Assembly: GCF_023501975.1 (NCBI RefSeq)
Contig: NZ_JAMFLH010000003.1
Location: forward strand, 186,001 to 250,000
From: Altererythrobacter sp. KTW20L
GTDB lineage: Bacteria; Pseudomonadota; Alphaproteobacteria; Sphingomonadales; Sphingomonadaceae
Length of the DNA stretch: 64,000 nucleotides
Direction: 5' to 3'
Below, piece after piece: positions 51,048 to 60,354 of the stretch. The position numbers were made by a program, and so were the translations under genes. Positions within the stretch are counted from its first letter, which is position 1. Each line of letters starts with the position of its first letter. The notes below the pieces were generated by a model that worked only from the letters and a program-made list of their open reading frames with translations, ran no database searches and was not told the origin of the DNA.

Positions 51048-52670
51048 TCACCCCCGCCCGCCCGGCTTCATACCCGCCGCTTCCGGCTCGCCCAGTTCGG
51101 CGCGGCCCGGCAGGTCTTCATCGGCATCTTCCAGCGTATCGAGGTGCATCCAGCGCTTCACGATGGGGCTGAGGGCCAGCACCGCCACGCCCACGCCAAT
51201 GGCGATCCAGCCGATCTGGCCGTAGATCGCCAGGGTCAGTTCCTTCGACATCTCGCCGCTTTCGCCGCCGGTCGCTTCGCCGATCTTGCCAGCCACGAAG
51301 CTGCCCACCGCCGTCATATAGAACCACGCGCCCATGATGAGGCTGGCCATGAAAGTGGGAGCCAACCGGTTCATCGCGCTGAGGCCGACCGGGCTGAGGC
51401 ACAGCTCGCCGGTGGTGTGCAGCAGGTAGATCAGGAAGATGAAGATCACCGGCGTCATCACTTCCATCCCCGCAGCCGTCGCGCCCCAGGCAAAGACCAG
51501 GAAGCCGAGGCCAACCTGGAACAGCGCCAGGGCAAACTTGGCCGGGGCCGATGGCTCCAGCCCGTGCTGGCCGAGCCATTGCCACAGCATGGCGAACAGC
51601 GGGGCGAAGAGGATGATGTAGATGGGATTGATCGACTGGAAGATCGCCGCCGGCACGTTGCCGATATCGGTATAGCGGTCGGTATAGAGGTTGAGGCTGC
51701 CGCCGCTCTGGTCGAACAGGCCCCAGAACACCGGGTTCAGTGCGATCAGGAACAGGATGGCGAAGATCCGCTCGCGCGGGTGCTTGGGCAGCTTGAAGGC
51801 CTGGAACAGGACATAGCCCAGCAGGCCAATGCCCGATACGATCAGCAGGGTCTGGATCGCCTCGCGGTATTGCATCAGCAGCCACATGACCCCGACCGAT
51901 GCCACCGACACGCCATAGATCGCCAATGTCTTGGCACGTGTCAGCACGACCGGGGCCTCGCCCGCACCGCGCAGGGCCGCCTTGCCGAGCACGAAGACGA
52001 TCAGGCCTGCCACCATGCCGATACCCGCGAGGCCAAAGCCATAGGCCCAGCCCATGACCAGCCCGAGATAGCCGACCAGGATCGTGCCCGCCGCCGCGCC
52101 TACGTTGATGCCCATGTAGAAGATCGTATAGGCCGCATCGCGGCGCACGTCGGTCCGCCGGTAGAGCTGGCCCACCATCACCGAGATGTTCGCCTTCAGG
52201 AAACCCGAACCGACGATGATCAGCGCAAGGGCCAGCCAGAACACGTTGATGGTCGGATCGTCCTGTCCGCCCGCGCCCTCGAACGCCATGAACAGGTGGC
52301 CCAGCGCCAGCAGCACCCCGCCGAACAGCACGGCCTTGCGCTGGCCGATATAGCGATCGGCCAGCCAGCCGCCGAGGACCGGGGTGATATAGACCATGGC
52401 GCCATAGGCCCCATAGACGACGTTGGCCTCGCCATCGGAAAACAGCCAGTGCGCAGTCAGATAGAAGATCAGCAGCGACCGCATGCCGTAGAAGCTGAAG
52501 CGCTCCCACATTTCGGCGAAGAACAGCATGTAGAGGCCCTTGGGGTGGCCGAATGCTTCGGGCTTGCGGCTGGCGGCGATCATCGCGCCCATGGTGAGGA
52601 ACAGCGCCAGGATTACCGTGGCAATGGCGGCGACCCAGTCACCCTCGTTCCACAAGCCGATGTCTTTCAT
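51048..52670 (-). CDS. Peptide MFS transporter, POT/PTR family
   Basis: A 540-residue proton-coupled oligopeptide symporter with 14 or so membrane segments. The family motif ExxERFxxYG is seen as EMWERFSFYGMR near residue 55, followed by GGWLADRYIGQRKAV and FYMGINVGAAAG, both PTR2 signatures. It takes up di- and tripeptides. The C-terminal tail is acidic then Gly-rich. A peptide ABC importer is also in the window (60.4-64 kb). Confidence 0.94.
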   Translation of the reverse strand: MKDIGLWNEGDWVAAIATVILALFLTMGAMIAASRKPEAFGHPKGLYMLFFAEMWERFSFYGMRSLLIFYLTAHWLFSDGEANVVYGAYGAMVYITPVLGGWLADRYIGQRKAVLFGGVLLALGHLFMAFEGAGGQDDPTINVFWLALALIIVGSGFLKANISVMVGQLYRRTDVRRDAAYTIFYMGINVGAAAGTILVGYLGLVMGWAYGFGLAGIGMVAGLIVFVLGKAALRGAGEAPVVLTRAKTLAIYGVSVASVGVMWLLMQYREAIQTLLIVSGIGLLGYVLFQAFKLPKHPRERIFAILFLIALNPVFWGLFDQSGGSLNLYTDRYTDIGNVPAAIFQSINPIYIILFAPLFAMLWQWLGQHGLEPSAPAKFALALFQVGLGFLVFAWGATAAGMEVMTPVIFIFLIYLLHTTGELCLSPVGLSAMNRLAPTFMASLIMGAWFYMTAVGSFVAGKIGEATGGESGEMSKELTLAIYGQIGWIAIGVGVAVLALSPIVKRWMHLDTLEDADEDLPGRAELGEPEAAGMKPGGRG

Positions 52671-52817
52671 GCGCGGTCCTCATCCCGTCGATCTCGGGCG
52701 CCTGCGGCCCGCCAAAGCGCGCACCCTAGCGGTTGCGGTGGCCATGTGAAGCCACTTCGTTGCAAGAGAAACCGCCATCTGGCTGGCCACCGCAGGCTTG
52801 ACCTGCGGCGCTGTATT

Positions 52818-53174
52818 ATGGCACTGCATCACCCGATGAGCGAGACCAAGCCTGTTTACCTCCGCCTGCGCGAGAGGATCGCCGCAGCCATCATGGCCGG
52901 GGACTATGCCGAAGGGCAGATGCTGCCTTCGGTGCGCGCTTTCGCGGCGGAACAGGGGGCCAATCCGCTCACCGTGGCCAAGGCCTATCAGCAGTTCCAG
53001 GCCGACGGTCTGATCCGCGTCCAGCGCGGCGTGGGCATGTTCGTGCGCGAAGGGGCGGCAGATCGCCTGCGCCAGTCTGAACGCGAGCAGTTCATGGCCG
53101 AGGAATGGCCGCGGATCCGGCGGCGCATGGCGCGGCTCGACATCCGCCTGGCTGACCTGGCCGACCTCGTCTGA
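52818..53174 (+). CDS. Short GntR-family regulator (YtrA-like)
   Basis: A 118-residue protein with a GntR winged helix (PVYLRLRERIAAAIMAGDYAEGQMLPSVRAFA, ANPLTVAKAYQQFQADGLIRVQRGVGMFV) and a short helical tail, as in the YtrA subgroup that lacks a ligand domain. ATG 52818 and ATG 52836 are both possible and neither has a clear ribosome binding site. The longer frame that begins far upstream is not real. YtrA-type regulators often control ABC exporters; no such genes are next to it. Confidence 0.85.
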   Translation: MALHHPMSETKPVYLRLRERIAAAIMAGDYAEGQMLPSVRAFAAEQGANPLTVAKAYQQFQADGLIRVQRGVGMFVREGAADRLRQSEREQFMAEEWPRIRRRMARLDIRLADLADLV

Positions 53175-53383
53175 CGCCGTCACGCAAGATCACTGCGGCC
53201 AAGCATTATCCCTCCGTAACAATCAGTTAAAAATTTGTCTTGCTGCAACATGAACAGACAATTGCGCGAACGTGCCGCATCTGTCATGTTGACGCGCTCT
53301 TGCAGGCATTGCCTTGGGGGTCGCACGGTGCATGCGCAACTATCGAACAACACGGACGTTTAGTCCGGTCTGAAGGTGCGACC

Positions 53384-53671
53384 ATGATAAGATCAGAACT
53401 TCTGCAATCGCTATGCGCCGACAACCCTGACCTGAGGCCCGAGGAAATCGAGCAGGTGGTGGATATCTTCTTCGAGGAGATCACCACCCGCCTGGCCGAA
53501 GGGGGCCGGGTCGAACTGCGTGGCTTCGGCACGTTCTCCACCCGCGGGCGCGATGCCCGTACCGGGCGCAACCCGCGCACCGGCGATGCGGTGGACGTGC
53601 CGGCCAAGCGCGTGCCCTATTTCAAGCCGGGCAAGGAAATGCGCGAGCGGCTGAACGCCGACAGCGAGTAA
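53384..53671 (+). CDS. ihfB: Integration host factor beta subunit
   Basis: A 95-residue HU/IHF-family DNA-bending protein. The start MIRSELLQSLCADNP and GGRVELRGFGTFSTR, then the DNA-intercalating arm RTGRNPRTGDAVDVPAKRVPYFKPGKEM, identify the beta subunit. ATG 53384 gives the standard length; the longer frame from 53240 is a run-on. It is followed by a strong hairpin terminator. Confidence 0.95.
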   Translation: MIRSELLQSLCADNPDLRPEEIEQVVDIFFEEITTRLAEGGRVELRGFGTFSTRGRDARTGRNPRTGDAVDVPAKRVPYFKPGKEMRERLNADSE

Positions 53672-53694
53672 TCGCCTGCCCGCCAAAGGCCACG

Positions 53695-53733
53695 AAAAAG
53701 GGGCGCGGATCGATGTGATCCGCGCCCCTTTTT
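53695..53733. terminator. Bidirectional intrinsic terminator between ihfB and TonB receptor gene
   Basis: A perfect 17-bp inverted repeat (53695-53711 with 53717-53733) around a 5-base loop. The stem is GC-rich inside and begins AAAAA and ends TTTTT, so transcripts from both strands end in a U-run. Confidence 0.93.
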
Positions 53734-53750
53734 CTTGGCTCAGCGCCAGA

Positions 53751-53784
53751 TGGGGGTGCCCGACCACTTGGCCGGGCACCCCCA
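53751..53784. terminator. Hairpin after the TonB receptor gene, without T-run
   Basis: A perfect 12-bp stem (TGGGGGTGCCCG and complement) with a 10-base loop, 5 bases past the TonB receptor stop. It lacks a T-run of its own and lies directly before the strong terminator at 53695-53733. It may act as a 3'-end stabiliser. Confidence 0.6.
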
Positions 53785-53789
53785 CCTGA

Positions 53790-56366
53790 TCAGAAGCGGC
53801 GTTCCAGCGCGACCGAGAAGGTGCGCGGACGGCCCGGCACACCGGTGACAACGCCAAGGGCATTGGCCGTCGTGTCGCTGACCGACATGAAGTAGTACTT
53901 GTCGAACACGTTCTGCACTTCGAGCGAAGCGCGCCAGTCGCCATCCGCCGTGGTGTAGCTGAGGCGCGCGTTGCCGAGGAACCGGCCATCGACCCGTGCC
54001 CACGAGGTGTTCTCCGCGTTGGAGAACGTGCCCCCCTGGTACGATCCGTCGAAGCGGCCGCTGATCGTGCCGGATTCGATTTCGTGATCGTACTGGATGC
54101 CGAAGGCATAGGCGACTTTCGGGGTATACGGCGTGATGTTGTTGCCGTTGATGCCGGTGCCCACCAGGTTGCCAGCGCCATCGACGGCCGAGGTATACTC
54201 GAAATCGAGGAAGCTGATCGAACCATCGAGCGACAGGCCGTCAGCCGGATAGATCGCCAGTTCGAGTTCGGCACCCTTCACATCGGCCGAACCGATGTTC
54301 TCCGGTCGCAGACACGGTGAAGGCAGGCTGGATTCCGGACAGATCTGCTTGCCCAGCGTGATGTTCTCGTACTTGTTGAGGAACACCGCACCGTTCAACC
54401 GCACTGTGCGATCAAGCAGGTCGGCCTTGAAGCCGCCTTCGTAGGTCGTCAGCGTTTCCGGATTGAACGGCAGGGCCTGGTCACCCACGAACGGACGCGG
54501 GTTCACGCCGCCGCCCTTGAACCCGGTCGAGACCGAGGCATAGGCCAGCAGTTCATCCGAGAAGCGGTAATCGGCGACAACGCGCCAGTCCCACCGGTTG
54601 CCGCGGAAGGCACCCGGGACGTTGAACAGGCCGTTGAGGATGCAGTTGGGCGAGCTGTCGAGCGAGCTGACCACGGCACCGGGCGGTCCGATCGGGCTGC
54701 CATCCGGGTTGAACCCGGCAAAGCCGCCCGGATTGGAGAAGCACAGCGCCGCGTTGGGCAGGGTGCCATCCGGGTTGCTGCGGAAGTAGGTGTAGATCTT
54801 TTCGTCCTTGGTATAGCGCAGGCCGCCGGTCAGGCTGAAGCTGTCGGTGGGACGCAGGGTCAAGGTGCTGAACACCGCCTTCGTCGTGCTCGGCGTGGTA
54901 TCCGGGCCGTGGATGAAGTCGATCGTGTGGCCCACATAGTTCAGGTCCACGCGCGCGGTATAGGTGCCGTTCTGGTCGAGGTAGTACCCGCCAACGGTGC
55001 CTTCCAGCATGCCGTTGAGCGCATCGAAGTTCAGGCGGACTTCCGAGCTCCACGCCTCATGGTTCAACTCGTTGTCGAGCTGCGCTACGGGGATCGGCGT
55101 GTTGTCCTGGTCCTGGCCCCACTTGGAAACATAGGTGCGGTACGAACCGATATAGACCAGCTGGGCATTGTCCGAGATGTCGAACGTCAGGTTGCCCGAC
55201 ACGCCCCAGCCTTCGAACTCCTGGATCGGCAGCGCGAAATAGGGCTTGAAGGGAGCCTGCGGATTGGGCTCCATGCCATCCATGAAGTTGGCATAGCTGA
55301 CGAAACGCGGGTCATAGCCCAGGCTGCGCAGGTTGGCGGTGTCGCAGCTGTACTGCCCGGCAGGAACGAAGCGACAATCGAGCGTGACGGCATTGCCGTC
55401 GGTGCCACGAAGCCACGGGATCAGTTCGCCCTGCGAACCGATCGAGACCGAAGGGTTGGGATCGAACGGATCGAACAGTTCGGCCGACCCGCCAGCCGGC
55501 ACGGTGTTGCCCGCGGCGATCAGAACGGTCGGACCCGCGCTGGAATTTTCGCGGGTGTAGTCACCCGAGATGTTGATCTCCAGCCGGTCGCTCGCTTCCC
55601 ACCGCAGGGCGGCACGGCCCGCGACCAGGCTTTCGTCGCCCATGGTGCTGTAGTCGGGGTTGCCACGACCGCGCGCCAGGTTCGACGGCACATTGTCGTT
55701 ATGCAGCATGCCATAGTCCAGCATGTCCACATAGCCATCGCGGCTGCGGCTCATGCCCGAGATGCGGACTGCCACGTTGTCGGTCACGCCGATGTCGGCC
55801 ATGCCGCGCATCGAAATCATGTCATACGAACCGTATTCGAGGCGGAACGAGCCCGAATTGTCGCCACGCGGACGCTGCGAGAACAGCTTGATCGCGCCAC
55901 CGATGGAATTCTTGCCCGCCAGCGTGCCCTGCGGACCGCGCAGGACTTCGATGCGGTCAAGGTCGATCAGTTCGAGCAGCGAAGACGACAGGGTTGGGAT
56001 GAACACGTCGTCCACATAGACGCCGATGCCCGGATCGAGCGCGAAGTTGAAGTCGGTCTGGCCGACGCCGCGGATAAAGGCGATCAGGCCCGAGCCGCCG
56101 TTCTGCGGCTGCGGACGCAGCGACACGTTCGGCGCCTGGGCTGCAACCTGGGCAATGTTGGTCTGGCCGCGTGCTTCGAGCATCTCGGCATTGACCGCGG
56201 TAATCGCGATCGGGGTGTCCTGCAGGTTGGCTTCGCGGAATTCCGCGGTCACCACGATGACATTGGAGCGATTGCTATCGCTATCACTGTCCTGGGCGTG
56301 GGCTGGCGCGGCCATCCCGGCCACAATGGCCAGCGACGACACGACGCTGAGCGTCTTGAACTTCAT
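53790..56366 (-). CDS. TonB-dependent outer membrane receptor
   Basis: An 858-residue receptor. It has a Sec signal peptide (MKFKTLSVVSSLAIVAGMAA, cut near AHA-QDS), an Asp/Ser-rich linker, a TonB box (NVIVVTAEFREANLQDTPIA), the plug domain (GLIAFIRGVGQTDFN), a beta-barrel, and the C-terminal Phe needed for outer membrane insertion (ALERRF). It takes up a large nutrient with TonB energy. ATG 56366 is preceded by GGGGAGGA. The MFS and CmcJ-like genes nearby suggest a hydrophobic or aromatic substrate; that is inference. No regulator is adjacent. Confidence 0.96.
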   Translation of the reverse strand: MKFKTLSVVSSLAIVAGMAAPAHAQDSDSDSNRSNVIVVTAEFREANLQDTPIAITAVNAEMLEARGQTNIAQVAAQAPNVSLRPQPQNGGSGLIAFIRGVGQTDFNFALDPGIGVYVDDVFIPTLSSSLLELIDLDRIEVLRGPQGTLAGKNSIGGAIKLFSQRPRGDNSGSFRLEYGSYDMISMRGMADIGVTDNVAVRISGMSRSRDGYVDMLDYGMLHNDNVPSNLARGRGNPDYSTMGDESLVAGRAALRWEASDRLEINISGDYTRENSSAGPTVLIAAGNTVPAGGSAELFDPFDPNPSVSIGSQGELIPWLRGTDGNAVTLDCRFVPAGQYSCDTANLRSLGYDPRFVSYANFMDGMEPNPQAPFKPYFALPIQEFEGWGVSGNLTFDISDNAQLVYIGSYRTYVSKWGQDQDNTPIPVAQLDNELNHEAWSSEVRLNFDALNGMLEGTVGGYYLDQNGTYTARVDLNYVGHTIDFIHGPDTTPSTTKAVFSTLTLRPTDSFSLTGGLRYTKDEKIYTYFRSNPDGTLPNAALCFSNPGGFAGFNPDGSPIGPPGAVVSSLDSSPNCILNGLFNVPGAFRGNRWDWRVVADYRFSDELLAYASVSTGFKGGGVNPRPFVGDQALPFNPETLTTYEGGFKADLLDRTVRLNGAVFLNKYENITLGKQICPESSLPSPCLRPENIGSADVKGAELELAIYPADGLSLDGSISFLDFEYTSAVDGAGNLVGTGINGNNITPYTPKVAYAFGIQYDHEIESGTISGRFDGSYQGGTFSNAENTSWARVDGRFLGNARLSYTTADGDWRASLEVQNVFDKYYFMSVSDTTANALGVVTGVPGRPRTFSVALERRF

Positions 56367-56686
56367 CAGGTATCCTCCCCTTGCTGCATCCTTTGTGGAT
56401 GCGGCTTGTTTGCTTGTAGCGACCCGTGCCCATCCCATGATTGGATGATGCCCAGGCTCGAATTCGGAAAGGGAAGTTTGCCGCGCACATGCCAGTGGCC
56501 GCATTCTCCTCTCCCACCTTCAACATTACCATTTGTTACAATTGCGGCAAGCATTGTGCGCCAGCGAAAATCCAAATAGCTATCGCTGTCGCAATCGGGC
56601 AACACCGTGATGCAAATCATAATAGTGCATACAATTACGCCTTGTAACGGATAACAAGTCCGTCCTCGGCGGACCGGGGAGGGAAT
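56367..56686. promoter_or_regulatory. Divergent intergenic region between TonB receptor and MFS genes
   Basis: 320 bases without a gene. The middle and the MFS-proximal part (about 56523-56660) are AT-rich for this genome and should hold the divergent promoters. A small hairpin (GCATCC-TTTGT-GGATGC, 56386-56402) is in the leader of the TonB receptor transcript. A CTTGT...ACAAG dyad lies at about 56641-56658, close to the MFS start. I cannot name a regulator or place promoter boxes with confidence. Confidence 0.55.
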
Positions 56687-57967
56687 ATGACCGACACGAC
56701 CAGCCCGCCAGGCGGCGTGCACCTGCGCGGATACGAACTGACAGTGCTGCTGCTGCTGGGCCTGGCCTATGGCTTTGCCTATTTCGACCGCATGGCGATG
56801 ACCTTCCTCGGCCCCTACGTGCAGGTCGAGATGGGGCTGTCGAACGAGCAGCTTGGCTGGCTCGGCTCCGGCCTGTCGCTGACCTGGGCGCTGGGGGCCT
56901 ATTTCGTGGGGCGCTGGTCGGACCTGATCGGCAAGCGCAAGCCGTTCCTGCTGGCGGCCCTGGTAATCTTCTCCTTCGCCTCTGTCATGTCGGGCCTGGC
57001 CTGGAGCTTCGGTTCGCTGCTCGCCAGCCGCATCGTGATGGGCGCGGCGGAGGGGCCGTTCCTGCCGATTTGCCTCGCCATCATGGTCGCCGCCAGCGCG
57101 GAAAGCCGCAAGGGCCTGAATGCGGGCGTGGTGCAGAACGTGTTCGGATCGATCATCGGCACGGCGCTCGCGCCCATCGTGCTGGTCTGGATCGCCGAGA
57201 CCTGGGACTGGCGCGTGGCCTTCTATGTATCGGGCATTCCCGGCCTGATCCTGGCCGTGCTGATCTGGCGCTTCATCAAGGAGCCCGAGGCACCCCCGCA
57301 GCCCGCCGAGACCGCACCTGTCCAGCGCCCCTCGTTCGGCGCGCTCCTGGCCCGCGAAGGGCGCGAAGTACGCTCGCTGATGGCGACGCGCAACATCGCC
57401 CTGTGTTCGCTGGTGAGCATCTTCGGCGTGGGCACGGTGGTGGTCGGATCGATCTTCATGCCGCTCTATCTTGGCGGGCCGCGCGGCATCGAGCCGGCGA
57501 CCTGGGCAGGGATGATGTCGGTGCTCGGCTTCTCGCCTGCCGTGGGCGCGGTGGCTGCGGGCCTGCTGTCCGAGAAGGTAGGCCGCAAACCCGCGCTGGT
57601 CCTGTTCTGCGCCCTGTTCGCCATTGCCCCGGCCACGCTATTGTGGGTCGATGGTTCGCCCACCCTGCTGGCGGCAATGATGTTCGCCAGCTGGATGGGC
57701 CTCGGCTCGTTCCCGCTGTTCATGGGGGTGATCCCGGCGGAAACGCTGGGCCGCCTGCGCGCCGCCACGGCGATGGGCGCGGTGGTGGCCGTGGGCGAGA
57801 TCTTCGGCGGCTTCGCCCTGCCGCCGATCACCGGGCGGCTGGCCGACAATTTCAGCCTGGACGTAGCGCTCTATGTCCAGATGGTCCTTGGCTTGCTTGC
57901 TGCGCTGGCTGCGCTGTTCGTGGCCGAAACCAACCCGCGGATCACCGGGCGGTCGGCAATCGCCTGA
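56687..57967 (+). CDS. MFS transporter
   Basis: A 426-residue 12-span major facilitator. The first helix (LTVLLLLGLAYGFAYFDR), the cytoplasmic loop motif GRWSDLIGKRK and the central loop with acidic and Pro-rich residues (near 205) are normal. It looks like the organic-anion (ACS-like) type. AGGGA precedes the ATG. It is divergent from the TonB receptor and may bring across the inner membrane what the receptor brings across the outer one. Confidence 0.9.
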   Translation: MTDTTSPPGGVHLRGYELTVLLLLGLAYGFAYFDRMAMTFLGPYVQVEMGLSNEQLGWLGSGLSLTWALGAYFVGRWSDLIGKRKPFLLAALVIFSFASVMSGLAWSFGSLLASRIVMGAAEGPFLPICLAIMVAASAESRKGLNAGVVQNVFGSIIGTALAPIVLVWIAETWDWRVAFYVSGIPGLILAVLIWRFIKEPEAPPQPAETAPVQRPSFGALLAREGREVRSLMATRNIALCSLVSIFGVGTVVVGSIFMPLYLGGPRGIEPATWAGMMSVLGFSPAVGAVAAGLLSEKVGRKPALVLFCALFAIAPATLLWVDGSPTLLAAMMFASWMGLGSFPLFMGVIPAETLGRLRAATAMGAVVAVGEIFGGFALPPITGRLADNFSLDVALYVQMVLGLLAALAALFVAETNPRITGRSAIA

Positions 57968-57971
57968 AGCG

Positions 57972-59354
57972 TCAGGTCCGGTCCCATCGCCGGGCGGTAC
58001 CAAAAGTGATTGCCGACAGCACGGCCGGGACCGCCATGATCATGCAGACCGAAGCGATCGTCAGGGTCATCGGGAAGCTCATGCCGGCGATCTCGAACGC
58101 GCCGGTCTCGCGCGTGTTGAGCAGCAGGCCACCGATATAGGGCCCGCCCACCGCTCCCACCCGCCCGGCGGTGGTCGCAAAGCCCAGCCCGGTGGCGCGC
58201 AATTGCGGCGGGAAGGCATAGGTGATCGTCAGCCAGTTCGCCGTGGCAGAACCGAACAGCATGCCCCCGATCAACGGCGCGAGCAGCACCAGCGCGCCGG
58301 GATTGCCCGACAGCTGGCCGAAAGCGGCGATCGAGGCACCCAGGCCCAGCATGGTGAACCACATGACCCGGCGCACCCCCCACAGGCCGCACAGGTAGCC
58401 CGCGGTCAGCCCGCCCGCGATCCCGCCAAAGGATACCCACTCGGAAAAGTTGGCGCCGGTCACGCTGGAACCGGTGCTTTCGGCCACCAGCGGAGTGCCC
58501 CACTGGAGGATAAAGTACCAGGCGAACATGTTGAGCGAATGGGCAAGAAACAGCTTGAGCAGTTCGCGCACGTGGAAGCCTTGCGAAATTTCCGCCAATA
58601 CCGCGTCTTTCGATCCCGCCGGCTTGGGCGGCAGGCTGTCGATCCGGGCAATGCTCATCCGGTCGAGCATCCGGTTGGTCTTGGCCAGCGCCCCCTTGGG
58701 TTGCCGGTTGAGCAGGAAATCGAGGCTTTCAGGCAGCAGCACAAAGGCAATCGGGAACAATAGCGCCGACAGCGCTGCGCCGGTCCAGAAGATGACCCGC
58801 CAGTCGAGCCCGTCAAGCGTGGTGGCGGCCACAGAGGCGCCGATGATCACGCCGACCGGATAGGCGCTGGCCACCGCGCTCGCGGCAAATTCGCGGCGCC
58901 GGAAGCTGGCATATTCGAGCGCGATCATCCCTACCGTACTGGTCATCCCGCCGATGCCGACCCCTGTCAGAATCCGCGCGGCGACCATCTCGGCATAGCT
59001 TTGCGACAACGCGGCCCAGGCCATGCCCACGCTCATCAACAGCAGGCAGAACAGGATCGCAGGCCGCCGGCCCCACTGGTCCGCCACCGGCGATACCGAC
59101 AGTGCGCCAATCGCCATGCCCACCAGATGCATCGCGAACAATGTGCCGAGCGCTGCATCGGACAGGCCCCATTGCGCCTTCAGTGCTGCGCCCGCCAGCG
59201 AGATGGCGAGGATATCATAGCCGTCGATCATGTTGACGAGGATGCAGATCGCCACCACCAGGTATTGCGCCGGAGTCATCCGGCGGTTGCCCAGAATTTG
59301 CCGCGGATCGTCCGCCGGAAGCGGCGCTTGCGCACCTGCCTGCATCGTGGCCAC
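57972..59354 (-). CDS. MFS transporter, aromatic acid:H+ symporter type
   Basis: A 460-residue 12-span carrier of the AAHS group (PcaK, BenK, VanK). Group marks are the first-helix stretch NMIDGYDILAISLAGAAL with its D-G-D pattern, and the loop PVADQWGRRPAI near residue 95. It imports aromatic acids with protons. It converges with the other MFS gene (4-base gap) and is divergent from the CmcJ-like gene, which may act on its substrate. Confidence 0.9.
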   Translation of the reverse strand: MATMQAGAQAPLPADDPRQILGNRRMTPAQYLVVAICILVNMIDGYDILAISLAGAALKAQWGLSDAALGTLFAMHLVGMAIGALSVSPVADQWGRRPAILFCLLLMSVGMAWAALSQSYAEMVAARILTGVGIGGMTSTVGMIALEYASFRRREFAASAVASAYPVGVIIGASVAATTLDGLDWRVIFWTGAALSALLFPIAFVLLPESLDFLLNRQPKGALAKTNRMLDRMSIARIDSLPPKPAGSKDAVLAEISQGFHVRELLKLFLAHSLNMFAWYFILQWGTPLVAESTGSSVTGANFSEWVSFGGIAGGLTAGYLCGLWGVRRVMWFTMLGLGASIAAFGQLSGNPGALVLLAPLIGGMLFGSATANWLTITYAFPPQLRATGLGFATTAGRVGAVGGPYIGGLLLNTRETGAFEIAGMSFPMTLTIASVCMIMAVPAVLSAITFGTARRWDRT

Positions 59355-59439
59355 TTTACTCTCCCCACCCTACCGCTCGACGGCGGCTTGGATTGCTTGC
59401 TATGCTGCGCGCACGAACCCGTCAAAAGAATAAGGGCGC

Positions 59440-59446
59440 GAGAGGA
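59440..59446 (+). promoter_or_regulatory. Ribosome binding site deciding the CmcJ-like start
   Basis: GAGAGGA, six bases before ATG 59453 but only touching ATG 59447. It favours the later start. Confidence 0.7.
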
Positions 59447-59452
59447 ATGACC

Positions 59453-60268
59453 ATGGCCGGGAGCGGGATCGGGGCAAGGGCCCGCGATATCACCGCGACG
59501 ATGAAATATGTGCAGCGCGGCGAGAAGGCCACGTTCTATGCCGGCGACCGCGAACGCAGCTACTGGCCGGGCGAGGAGCACCATGTCACGATCCACGACA
59601 TGCGCCCGCAGCTTGGTGACCTGGCGCTGGAGCGTAACGGCTTTGCCGTGGCGGAAGGCTCCAGCGGCATTGCCGACTACACCGATCCGGACCAGCTCGC
59701 CCGCTATTGCCGCGATACCGAAGAGCTGGTCGGCCGCATGACGGGGGCCCGCAAGGTCATCAGCTTCGGCCCGATCCTGCGCACCAGCAGCGCGGGCACC
59801 CACGGCCACAACCAGCCGGCCTTCGGCGCCCATGTCGATTATGGCGCCAGGACCGTGGCAGATTTCTCGCGGAAGATCCTGGGCGATGAAGAAGCCGCGC
59901 CATTGCTGGCGGGCCGCCACATGCTGGTCAACGTCTGGCGCCCCATCGCGCCTGTCGAAAGCACGCCGCTGGCCCTGTGCGATGCCCGCTCCGTGCGCCG
60001 CGAAGACCTGTTCGACAGCGAGATCGTGGGCGGGCTCGGCGGGCTCGACTTCTCGCTGTGGGGTTTCAACCTGGCCTGGACGCCCGATCACAAGTGGTAC
60101 TGGCTGCCGCAGATGCAGCCGGACGAGGCCATGGTGTTCAAGCTGTTCGACAGCGATAGCGATGCCGTGCAGTTCACCGCCCACTCCGCTTTTGAGGACC
60201 CCACCGCCGCTGCCGACGCCGCCCCGCGCGAGAGTGTGGAACTGCGGACCATCGCCTTCCTGGATTAG
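59453..60268 (+). CDS. CmcJ/NvfI-family oxidoreductase candidate
   Basis: A 271-residue protein of the CmcJ/AsaB/NvfI group (Fe(II)/2-oxoglutarate-like fold). The segment QPAFGAHVDYGAR near residue 125 gives a possible His-x-Asp metal pair, and the later DHKWYWLPQMQPDEA near 215 a third His, as in the family. VNVWRPI is a family block. Known members act on fungal meroterpenoids and cephamycin; bacterial members are mostly unstudied. It lies between an aromatic acid symporter and a peptide importer. Start chosen by ribosome binding site. Confidence 0.72.
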   Translation: MAGSGIGARARDITATMKYVQRGEKATFYAGDRERSYWPGEEHHVTIHDMRPQLGDLALERNGFAVAEGSSGIADYTDPDQLARYCRDTEELVGRMTGARKVISFGPILRTSSAGTHGHNQPAFGAHVDYGARTVADFSRKILGDEEAAPLLAGRHMLVNVWRPIAPVESTPLALCDARSVRREDLFDSEIVGGLGGLDFSLWGFNLAWTPDHKWYWLPQMQPDEAMVFKLFDSDSDAVQFTAHSAFEDPTAAADAAPRESVELRTIAFLD

Positions 60269-60354
60269 GTCTGCGCGACGACAGGCGGCGGCAACCGATA
60301 CGATCGGGCTTCCGGGTTGCAAATCAACGTTTGTGTGAAACCAAGAATGACGGC

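Noticed and set aside
51144-53174. 676-residue plus-strand frame
   Set aside because: Only the last 118 residues are real (GntR protein). The rest is the mirror of the POT transporter.
54909-56579. 556-residue plus-strand frame in the TonB receptor region
   Set aside because: It is antisense to the receptor gene, which has signal peptide, TonB box, plug and C-terminal Phe.
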